From Acidicapsa acidisoli (GTDB lineage Bacteria; Acidobacteriota; Terriglobia; Terriglobales; Acidobacteriaceae): 64,000 nt of DNA. The DNA lies in assembly GCF_025685625.1 (NCBI RefSeq), contig NZ_JAGSYI010000001.1, forward strand, positions 1,302,001 through 1,366,000. The letters are read 5' to 3'. Below, in pieces: positions 1 to 6,712 of this stretch. Position 1 is the first letter of the stretch. The number at the start of each line of letters is the position of its first letter. A model generated the notes under the pieces. That model was not told the origin of the DNA. It was given only the letters and a program-made list of their open reading frames with translations, and made no database searches. The position numbers and the translations under genes were made by a program.

Positions 1-1612
1 GGAGGAAGCTGCGCAGGAGCAGACCTGCTCCGACGAGAAGCACACAGGCTAGGGCTACTTCGGAGACGACCAAGGTGGCGCGGAAGCGTTCGTGGCGGCG
101 GCCTGCGCCCATGCCGGAGGCGTTGTCCTTGAGCGACTCCTGTAGGTTGAGGCCGGACATTTTGAAGGCTGGGGCGAGGCCGAAGAAGATGCCGAGTGCG
201 AGGGCGATGAGGACGGTCCACGCGAGGGCTTCGCCGTCTACGCGGATGCTGCTGAGGAGTGGCAGGGCGATGGAGCCTTGCGTCGCGAGAGCGAAGACTA
301 CGGCGTAGGCGAAGACGAGTCCGAGGGCTGCTCCGGCGATGGCGAGGACGAGGCTTTCGGTGAGGAGCTGGCGGATGAGACGGCTGCGGCTGGCGCCCAA
401 TGCCCGGCGCATGGCGAGCTCTTTGCTGCGGGTGGCGGCACGGCTCAGTTGCAGGTTGGAGAGGTTGACGCAGACGATGAGCAGGATGAGTCCGACGGCG
501 GACCAGAGGACGACGAGGGAACGGCGGAGTTTGCCGCTGACGTGGTCTTTGAGGGTCAGGAGATTGGAGGAGTAATCCTCAAACCAGTCGGGGTGCAGGG
601 CTTTGAGGTGAGGGAAGAGGCGGTCGGCTTCGTCCTGAGCTTGGGCTAAGGGGACGCCGGGCTTGAGGCGTCCGACGACGGCCAGGGTGTTGCCCCAGGT
701 GCGCCAAAAGTCCATGATGGCCGGGACGAAGAGGTCGACTTTGCGGCCGGGGGCGAAGACGGAGCCGAAGTCGAAGCTTTCGGGGAGGACTCCGACGATG
801 GTGACTGGGGCGTTGTTGATTGTGACGGCTTTGCCGACGATAGCTGGATCGGAGTGAAACTGGGTCTTCCAGAAATACCAGGTGAGCAGGGTTGCGGGTG
901 GGCCGCCTTTCTGGCATTCCTGCTCTGTGAAGAGACGGCCGAATGCGGGCTGGATGCCGAGGACCGGGAAGAAATTGTCGGCGACCTCGACGGCGGCTAC
1001 CTGCTTGGGCTCGCCGGAGCCGGTGAGCTTGTATTGGAGAGAGTTGTAGAAGGTCTGGAAGCTGGTGACGGCTGCGAAGGACTGGTTGTTGCGCTGGAAC
1101 TCCTGGTAGGCGTCGACGGTGTAGGTTTCGGCGGAGAGACCGGCGGCGGTGCGGGCTTTGTCTTCTATGCTTTTACCGGCGATGAACCAGACGAGCTTTT
1201 GCGAGTCGGGGAATGGCAAGGGGCGCAGGAGCAGCGTGTTTACAACGCTGAAGACGGCGACGTTGGCCCCGATGCCGAGGGCTGCGACGAGGATGGCGAC
1301 GGTGGCGAAGCCGGGGTTGTTTTTGAGGGTGCGCAGGGTGTAGCGGAGGTCCTGGCGGAATTCGGTCCAGTAGTCGGTGAGGCGGCGACGGCGTTCCATG
1401 TGCTCTCCCATGCGTTCGCCGATGTGCTGGACGGCGAGGATGTTGCCGAACTGGCGTTCGGCTTCTTTGCGAGCGGATGTCGGAAGCCAGCCGCGTCGGA
1501 TGAGGTCTTCGGTTTTGGAGTCGATGTGGAAGCGGAGTTCGGCTTTGACGTCGGCGGCGGGGTCGGGGCCGTGGAGTCTGTCGAATCTTCGCCAGATGGG
1601 GATATTGCTCAT
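1..1612 (-). CDS. ADOP-type FtsX/MacB-like permease (partial, C-terminus outside window)
   Basis: About 537 codons lie in the window; the gene runs off the left edge. Reading from the ATG at 1612, the protein begins MSNIPIWRRFDRL. It has an N-terminal cytoplasmic helper domain with charged helices (AELRFHIDSKTEDLIRRG, then EAERQFGN) and a first membrane segment near residues 95-115 (GFATVAILVAALGIGANVAV). A periplasmic MacB-like domain follows (VVGRLKPG near the middle), then FtsX-like membrane segments with the motif RAATRSKELAMRRALGASR. This matches the acidobacterial duplicated orphan permeases, which lack an ATPase of their own. The ATG overlaps the stop of the upstream padR (ATGA), so the two are surely co-transcribed. 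The substrate is unknown; a role in peptide or lipoprotein export or in stress response is only inferred from the family. Confidence 0.88.
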   Translation of the reverse strand, partial: MSNIPIWRRFDRLHGPDPAADVKAELRFHIDSKTEDLIRRGWLPTSARKEAERQFGNILAVQHIGERMGEHMERRRRLTDYWTEFRQDLRYTLRTLKNNPGFATVAILVAALGIGANVAVFSVVNTLLLRPLPFPDSQKLVWFIAGKSIEDKARTAAGLSAETYTVDAYQEFQRNNQSFAAVTSFQTFYNSLQYKLTGSGEPKQVAAVEVADNFFPVLGIQPAFGRLFTEQECQKGGPPATLLTWYFWKTQFHSDPAIVGKAVTINNAPVTIVGVLPESFDFGSVFAPGRKVDLFVPAIMDFWRTWGNTLAVVGRLKPGVPLAQAQDEADRLFPHLKALHPDWFEDYSSNLLTLKDHVSGKLRRSLVVLWSAVGLILLIVCVNLSNLQLSRAATRSKELAMRRALGASRSRLIRQLLTESLVLAIAGAALGLVFAYAVVFALATQGSIALPLLSSIRVDGEALAWTVLIALALGIFFGLAPAFKMSGLNLQESLKDNASGMGAGRRHERFRATLVVSEVALACVLLVGAGLLLRSFL

Positions 1613-1968
1613 GCTTCCTCGGTCATTGGCGGCTGGGTTGCGCCGAGGACCTTGGCTACGGCGATGGCGTAGGCTTCCCAGGTCTTTGTTTCCTGGCGCA
1701 AGTGGCGGCGGCCCTCTTCGGTAAGGCTGTAGAACTTGGCTTTGCGGTTGTTTTCGGAGAGGCCCCATTCGGCTTCGATTAGATTCTTGCTTTCGAGACG
1801 CCAGAGCGCGGGGTAGAGAGTGCCTTCTTCGACGAGGAGGGCGTCGTCGCTCTGGCGGCGGATGAGGCTGGTGATGGCGTAGCCGTGGAGCGGTCCCCAG
1901 ATGAGGGACTTGAGGATCAGAACATCGAGGGTGCCGCGAAATAAATCCAGCCGGGTCTTTTCCAGCAT
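1609..1968 (-). CDS. PadR-family transcriptional regulator
   Basis: The 119-residue protein has the PadR winged helix: GTLDVLILKSLIWGPLHGYA, then VEEGTLYPALWRLE as recognition helix, and a short C-terminal dimerisation helix (EEGRRHLRQETKTWEAYAIA). The Shine-Dalgarno-like AGGGGAG precedes the ATG. Its stop codon overlaps the start of the permease gene, an arrangement typical of acidobacterial PadR-permease pairs in which the regulator represses its own operon. It is divergent from a second padR with a strong inverted repeat between them. The ligand is unknown. Confidence 0.93.
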   Translation of the reverse strand: MLEKTRLDLFRGTLDVLILKSLIWGPLHGYAITSLIRRQSDDALLVEEGTLYPALWRLESKNLIEAEWGLSENNRKAKFYSLTEEGRRHLRQETKTWEAYAIAVAKVLGATQPPMTEEA

Positions 1969-2009
1969 TCCATCTGCTCCCCTTTGATTTCATGGGAAGG
2001 ATGGCATGG

Positions 2010-2034
2010 ATTCCCCTTGGAATGCAAGGGGAAT
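2010..2034. promoter_or_regulatory. 25-bp perfect inverted repeat, candidate PadR operator
   Basis: The arms ATTCCCCTT and AAGGGGAAT are perfect complements separated by 7 bases. They lie in the 131-base gap between two divergent padR genes, 41 bases from one start and 65 from the other. A smaller repeat, ATTCC-GAA-GGAAT, follows about 15 bases further on. PadR proteins bind dyad-symmetric sites near their own promoters, so a shared operator is plausible. Which of the two regulators binds is not decidable from sequence. Confidence 0.55.
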
Positions 2035-2099
2035 TTTAATGGCTCGAATTCCGAAGGAATCTGTTGCTGTTGACTGATTTCTTCGCTATTGTTGAGGAT

Positions 2100-2435
2100 A
2101 TGGCGGAACGGGCTTATCTGGGTGAGTTTGAGTTGATGATTTTGCTGGTGCTGATTGCGCTGGGCGATGACGCGTATGGGGTCTCGATTGCGCGGGAGCT
2201 GGAGCGGCATCGGGGGCGCGAGGTGGCGCTGGGCAGCGTGTATGCATCGCTGGAGAGGTTGGAAGGCAAGGGACTGGTGACTTCGACGCTGGGTGAGCCG
2301 ATTGCGGAGCGGGGTGGGAAGGCGCGGCGGTACTTCCGGATTACGCAGGATGGTTTGCGGCAGACGAATGAGACGCGGCAGGTGCTGACGCGCATGTGGC
2401 GACGGCTGCCGAAGATGGAAGGAGAGAACGCATGA
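2100..2435 (+). CDS. PadR-family transcriptional regulator
   Basis: The 111-residue protein starts MAERAYLGEFELMILLVL and shows the PadR winged helix (DAYGVSIARELE, VALGSVYASLERLEGKGLV) and the C-terminal helix. An earlier in-frame ATG at 2064 would add 12 residues without similarity to the family and was not chosen. The last codons overlap the start of the next gene (ATGA at 2432-2435). The gene heads a three-gene + strand unit with two membrane proteins and is divergent from the other padR. Confidence 0.92.
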   Translation: MAERAYLGEFELMILLVLIALGDDAYGVSIARELERHRGREVALGSVYASLERLEGKGLVTSTLGEPIAERGGKARRYFRITQDGLRQTNETRQVLTRMWRRLPKMEGENA

Positions 2436-3076
2436 GAGCGGCTTGCCCACCGGCGGTTGCTACGTGGCTGCTGGATCATTTGTGCGCGGAACGGAACGAG
2501 GCGCTGGCGGGCGATCTGGTGGAGGAGTACTTTGGCGGGCGCTCGGCTGGGTGGTACTGGCGGCAGGTGATGGCTGCGATTGCGATTGGTGGCGCGCAGC
2601 GGGTGCGGACTGCGTGGCCTGAAGTGATGTTTGCGGCGTTTTGGACTGCGGTTTCGCCATGGTTGCGCTACGTGCAGATTCGGATGCTGGACGATGATGG
2701 GGCTGCGTTGCAACGGATCTGGCGGACCGATGGGCCGTGGGCTACGCGATTTGACAGCTCGACGGATGTGTTTGTTTTCCTCTCGGTGCTTTGGCTGGGC
2801 GTGACGCTGTATGTAGTTTTCTACTCCTTGCTCGGCGAGAGTTTCGATGTTTCGCGGCTTCTGCGTGCGCTTTTGCTGGTGCTGCCTGCGCTGGCGGGCT
2901 TCAGCGTCGTCGCCGCCGTGATTTCCGCGGGTGTTTCGGGTTTCGCGGGACCTGTTCCGTTGTTGATCAGAATGGCGCATGGGCCGTATGGGATGGTGTT
3001 CTTCGCTACGGCGGTTCCGTTGGTCTTGACTAGGGTTCGGAGCGGACGGGGCAGAGGCATGGCGATTCACGGTTAG
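2432..3076 (+). CDS. Membrane protein with permease-prefix-like N-terminus
   Basis: The protein has 214 residues. The first 45 resemble the prefix domain found ahead of acidobacterial permeases and in small PadR-linked proteins: PPAVATWLLDHL, then ALAGDLVEEY and GWYWRQVMAAIAIG. Four or so hydrophobic segments follow (around residues 58-75, 105-125, 140-165 and 178-200), with no FtsX domain. The start overlaps the padR stop, so it is probably translationally coupled and repressed with it. Function is unknown; it may be a shortened relative of the permeases in which only the prefix and a membrane anchor remain. Confidence 0.75.
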   Translation: MRAACPPAVATWLLDHLCAERNEALAGDLVEEYFGGRSAGWYWRQVMAAIAIGGAQRVRTAWPEVMFAAFWTAVSPWLRYVQIRMLDDDGAALQRIWRTDGPWATRFDSSTDVFVFLSVLWLGVTLYVVFYSLLGESFDVSRLLRALLLVLPALAGFSVVAAVISAGVSGFAGPVPLLIRMAHGPYGMVFFATAVPLVLTRVRSGRGRGMAIHG

Positions 3077-3105
3077 GTCATCTCCGTTTCAGGAGGCGTG
3101 TTGCG

Positions 3106-4497
3106 ATGCGGTCGATCTTTGGGAGCGAAGAGATTAATGCCGGTGGCTGGCCGCCGGTGATTGGCGGGCTGCTGGCGGCTATGGATGCGGCGTGGATTGA
3201 GTGCCAGAAGCTGCCAGCGCATGGGCATCTTCCGTTCATGACGCTGCTCGTCTCCGGCATGCGCTTTGTGCTGGCGCCTTGTGTTGCTGCGCTGGTGGCG
3301 AGCTGGCTTCTTTATCGAAGGATGGAGGAACCTCCGTTTGGATTTGGCCGGTTTGTGGTTCATGCGGGCGTGGCCTGGGTGTTGATTCCTCCGATTGGGC
3401 TGTTGCTGCGGATGGATTCGCCGATGGCGGTGTTGCTGATGGTGATGGCGACGCTGGTCTCTGCGGCGGCGCTGTTGAGGTTGTTTCCAGGGGTTGACCG
3501 GGCTACGGCGAATGAGGTGGATGGCGGGATGTTTGCGCTGTTGCCACCGCCGGATTCGAGGATTGGGCGGGCGTTTGTTGCGGCTTTGGCCATAAATGGG
3601 GCGGTGATTTTGTTTGTTAAGGGGCAGATCACTGCGACGGGATTGCTGCTGTCCGGGGCGGCTTGTTTGCTGCTGTGGCATTGGCGGTCGCTTGTTCCGG
3701 CGGATGCGCCGGCGGAGCGCAACGGGCGAGGTGCGGTTAGGATGGCGACGGCGTTTCTGCTGGCGATTCTGGTGACGACGATTACGCTAACGGTGTTGAT
3801 CGATGAGCGGTGGCTGGGGCGTCCGGTGCAGGCGGCTACGGATGCGCAGAGGCAGGCAGATGAGGCGCGGCGCAGGAAGCAGCTCAATGGCGAGATCAGC
3901 TCTGGGTATACGGGGATCATTTTGTGGATGGTTCCGAAGAAGAAGGAGATTGTTGCGCCTGCGCCGCTGAGTGTTTCTATGGCTGCTGCTTCGAAGCGTC
4001 GGCCGCTGGTGATTCCGTTTGATGGGCCGTATTGGTATTTTCAGTATCCGCACAAGGCGCCGGGGCGGAATGCGCATAAGGCGCAGGGCGATCCGACGGG
4101 GTTCAATATCCGTTCGACGGACAGGTTGCCGCTGCTAATGGAGGCGCACCAGAGTCTTGGGTCGCCGGTGCCGCTGGCTTGCTGCAGTGCGCTGGATATC
4201 GATATACGGAATGCGGACAATGCGCGGGGAAGCGTGTTGCTGGGAGTGGTGCTGACGGACTCGCGCTCGGCGGGGAAGCCTTCGCTGTTGCTGGGCGGGC
4301 AGAGGGTGGTTTCGACCGAAGACGCACACTTTTCGATCAAGGATGCGCCGGTGGAAGAGGTGTTGCGATACCGGATTCCTGCGAGGCGGGGGATTCAGCA
4401 GTTCGATCAGATTACGGTGGTGTTTTTTCCTGACTCGGAGCGGTCGATCTTGGGCGCGAAGATTGCGATTGAGCAGTTTCGGCTGATGCCGCGGTGA
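3106..4497 (+). CDS. Polytopic membrane protein of unknown function
   Basis: The protein has 463 residues and a good Shine-Dalgarno (AGGAGG) 9 bases before the ATG. The first 250 residues contain about seven hydrophobic segments, such as LAPCVAALVASWLLY, VLLMVMATLVSAAALL and FLLAILVTTITLTVLI. The last 210 residues are soluble, probably extracytoplasmic, and carry no motif I recognise. The gene lies 29 bases after the preceding membrane gene and probably belongs to the same PadR-controlled unit. No function is assigned. Confidence 0.7.
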   Translation: MRSIFGSEEINAGGWPPVIGGLLAAMDAAWIECQKLPAHGHLPFMTLLVSGMRFVLAPCVAALVASWLLYRRMEEPPFGFGRFVVHAGVAWVLIPPIGLLLRMDSPMAVLLMVMATLVSAAALLRLFPGVDRATANEVDGGMFALLPPPDSRIGRAFVAALAINGAVILFVKGQITATGLLLSGAACLLLWHWRSLVPADAPAERNGRGAVRMATAFLLAILVTTITLTVLIDERWLGRPVQAATDAQRQADEARRRKQLNGEISSGYTGIILWMVPKKKEIVAPAPLSVSMAAASKRRPLVIPFDGPYWYFQYPHKAPGRNAHKAQGDPTGFNIRSTDRLPLLMEAHQSLGSPVPLACCSALDIDIRNADNARGSVLLGVVLTDSRSAGKPSLLLGGQRVVSTEDAHFSIKDAPVEEVLRYRIPARRGIQQFDQITVVFFPDSERSILGAKIAIEQFRLMPR

Positions 4498-4580
4498 TGG
4501 GAGTTGGTTGAGAAGCAGATTCCCTCGGGGAATGACAGAAAGGGAGACAACGGCAAGAACAGGGCTGGCTTTTGTGGTTT

Positions 4581-4623
4581 TCCACCCATGTCGCGATGAG
4601 GCTGCGCCATGGATGGGGCACCC
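4581..4623 (-). repeat. Dispersed palindromic repeat, family R1
   Basis: On the minus strand the unit begins GGGTGCCCCATCC and ends TGGGTGGA. It shares its ends with copies at 6965, 22407, 28626, 40234, 59862 and 60645. Just upstream (about 4515-4555) is a second module, GAATGACAGAAAGGGAG then ACAACGGC. A reverse-complement version of it lies next to the copy at 28626, so the element is composite. The rest of the gap 4498-4699 shows no gene. Confidence 0.75.
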
Positions 4624-4699
4624 AGTTTTGTGGTTCGGGAAGAAAGAACAAGAACGGGGTGGGATACCTGGTTCTGTGGCTTGGGTTGATGGAAGATCT

Positions 4700-5605
4700 T
4701 TAGAAGCCTTTTGTATGGAGGTAGAAGACTACTCCGGAGGCTACCAGGCAGTAGATTCCGAACAAGTACCAGCGGCCGTTTTCCAGCCAGATGCTCAGCC
4801 ATTTCAGAGCGACCAGTCCGGCTATAAATGAGAAGACCATGCCGAGGAGGCTGGCTGTTATCGAGCCGTGGAAGTCGATGGGCGCTCCGGCGGAGATTGC
4901 AGCGCGGTGGGCCTTTTCGAGGCGCAGCGCTTCGATGCCGACGACGGCTGGGGTGAGCACGACGGCCATGGCGAAGCTGAAACGCTCGGCGCGTTCCTTG
5001 GTGGCTCCGACTAACATGCCGGTGGAGATGGTGGAGCCGCTGCGCGAGAAGCCACGGAAGGGCAGTGCGAGGCCCTGGACGAGGCCCATCCATGTGGATT
5101 GGCCGAAGGTGACATTGCCGATGCCGAGGCCATCTTTAGGGATCATCTCGGGGATGACGTTGGCGAGCTGGCGGCGTTCGTACAGGCCAGCGATGAGGAT
5201 AAGGACGCCGGCGGCGGCGAGGGCCGGCGCGATCAGGTCGAGGCGGCCGAAGAGATTTTCGATTTCGGCTTTGGGTGCACCGTGGAACATCGTCTTTTCG
5301 ATGAGCTTCTTGATCGCTTCGCCTAGGATTCCGGTGATGGCAGTGGCCCAGAGGACGCGGACGGCGAAGTGATTGAATGCCTCCATCGAGGAGAAATAGG
5401 CCTCCTTCCAGGTCTTCCAGAAGTAGACGATGACAGCGAACATGGTGCCGGTGTGGAGCATGACGAGGAGCAGGGTCATCTGCGGAGAGGACGGATCGAG
5501 CCCCATGAGCTTTTCGGCCACGACGACGTGGGCGGAGCTGGAGACGGGCAGGAGCTCCGCCAGACCTTGAACGATTGCCAGTAGGATGACTTGAAAGATA
5601 GGCAT
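4700..5605 (-). CDS. uppP: Undecaprenyl-diphosphatase UppP (BacA)
   Basis: This 301-residue integral membrane protein dephosphorylates undecaprenyl diphosphate, recycling the lipid carrier for peptidoglycan and O-antigen synthesis; loss or gain affects bacitracin sensitivity. Visible motifs are the first catalytic box AELLPVSSSAHVVV (residues about 16-29) and the second, RGFSRSGSTIST. About eight hydrophobic helices lie between and after them. Length is slightly above the usual 265-290. The gene is monocistronic in its context, and its 3' end faces the membrane protein at 3106. Confidence 0.95.
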   Translation of the reverse strand: MPIFQVILLAIVQGLAELLPVSSSAHVVVAEKLMGLDPSSPQMTLLLVMLHTGTMFAVIVYFWKTWKEAYFSSMEAFNHFAVRVLWATAITGILGEAIKKLIEKTMFHGAPKAEIENLFGRLDLIAPALAAAGVLILIAGLYERRQLANVIPEMIPKDGLGIGNVTFGQSTWMGLVQGLALPFRGFSRSGSTISTGMLVGATKERAERFSFAMAVVLTPAVVGIEALRLEKAHRAAISAGAPIDFHGSITASLLGMVFSFIAGLVALKWLSIWLENGRWYLFGIYCLVASGVVFYLHTKGF

Positions 5606-5750
5606 GGAGTCAGTTTATGCGGTCAGGGCGGGGCGTTGATAAAAACTAAATAATTGATGGGTCCGACTGTATTTTTCCTAGTGCAGGCCGGAGGAAATAG
5701 GATTCGCGATTTCGTTCGCGATAACAAATCAGGATGGACTGGCAGGCTTT

Positions 5751-5813
5751 CCCTCAGGGGCTAAAGCCCGGTTAATTTTGCAGCTTTTCTGTACGAGCTA
5801 AAGCCCGTACCCT
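5751..5813. repeat. Dispersed repeat, family R2 (CTAAAGCCC units)
   Basis: The segment contains CCCTCAGGGGCTAAAGCCC followed by GAGCTAAAGCCCGTACCC. The same two-unit arrangement occurs at 6391, and related units occur at 26198, 30182 and 62395. In the remainder of the gap between uppP and the acetyltransferase (5606-5828) I see only GCGATTTCGTTCGC, a small hairpin, and no gene. Confidence 0.75.
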
Positions 5814-5828
5814 TCAACGAAGCGAGAA

Positions 5829-6344
5829 TTAGAGGAGCGGGTGGAGGGATGGCCAGCCGAGGCAGGTGTCCGGCAAGTCCTTGCCGCCGATGTTGATGTT
5901 TTTTGATGTTACTGGGACTGCGCCCAGGTGTTTGTAGAAATCGACGGCGGAATTGGCTTCGAGGGCCCAGACGATCATGCTTTTGAGGCCCCGGGCGTGA
6001 AGACTGTCCGCGAGAGTGCGGACGAGTGCGCGGCCTGCACCTTGTTGCTGACGCTGCTGGAGAAGATAGATAGCGTAAAGTTCGCCGTCGTAGTTGCCGA
6101 TGGGTTCGCGGATGGGGCCGCCGGAGATGAAGCCGAAGATGCCTGATTCGTCATGCGAGACGAAGATATCGTTGGTTTCAGATTCGAGTTGTTGTTGCCA
6201 CCTTTGTTCGCCGTCTCCTACTTTCAACGATGCGATATAGGCCTCCGGGATGATTCCGGGGTAGGTGGTCTTCCAGCTTTCAAGATGGACGTGTGCGATG
6301 GCGCGGGCGTCGTTGGATTGGGCTGGACGAATCTGATAGGGCAT
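5829..6344 (-). CDS. GNAT-family N-acetyltransferase
   Basis: The 171-residue protein has the GNAT fold signature. Strand 4 is ELYAIYLLQQ. The acetyl-CoA pyrophosphate loop is QQRQQQGAGRALVRTLADSL, a Q/RxxGxGxA-type loop. A later strand, SMIVWALEANSAVDFYKHLG, is typical of the family. The N-terminal part (IRPAQSNDARAIAHVHLESW) is also characteristic. The acceptor substrate cannot be read from sequence. The gene stands alone between repeat copies. Confidence 0.9.
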   Translation of the reverse strand: MPYQIRPAQSNDARAIAHVHLESWKTTYPGIIPEAYIASLKVGDGEQRWQQQLESETNDIFVSHDESGIFGFISGGPIREPIGNYDGELYAIYLLQQRQQQGAGRALVRTLADSLHARGLKSMIVWALEANSAVDFYKHLGAVPVTSKNINIGGKDLPDTCLGWPSLHPLL

Positions 6345-6712
6345 GGGAGGGATTGTACGGTGAGATCTGGCTGGTAAGGGCGGTAACTCATTCAGGTTTG
6401 ATGAAATCCCCCTCAGGGGCTAAAGCCCTTCGATATTGTTGGGCTGGATGTAAGGGCTAAAGCCCGTACCCTTCCAGGCGGTCCATTACCCTCGTGAGCT
6501 ATTTCTGGACGCGACGCAGGAGTTGCGTCCTATAATGGGCCTGAATTCCAAATAGGAAATAACTCCTTCTCTATTGCTGCACCTGCCGGCTTTCCTCGGG
6601 TCATCTTCGGGTCTGCTTCATTAAGGATTTGGGTGGGGTGTCTTTGTCTCTGCGGCTTTGCTGCCGGAGATTGCGGCGGCTCCACGCTCATTGAGCTTGA
6701 TGGGGGACATGC
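6345..6712. other. Intergenic region with R2 repeat and possible promoter
   Basis: This 368-base gap holds the R2 repeat at 6391-6476. It also has a hairpin GGACGC...GCGTCC directly followed by TATAAT at 6531-6536, which could be a -10 element for the long gene downstream, though no good -35 is present at the right distance. No gene is seen. Confidence 0.4.
6391..6476. repeat. Dispersed repeat, family R2 with degenerate end
   Basis: Two CTAAAGCCC units lie in tandem, preceded by TTCAGGTTTGATGAAAT. That stretch resembles the terminal inverted repeat of the better preserved copy at 30182 (TCAGTTTGAAA) and the left end of the copy at 26198. The right end is not recognisable. Confidence 0.65.

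Noticed and set aside
854-1672. + strand open frame of 272 codons at the left edge
   Set aside because: Lies opposite the ADOP permease and overlaps padR; acidic low-complexity translation without family features.
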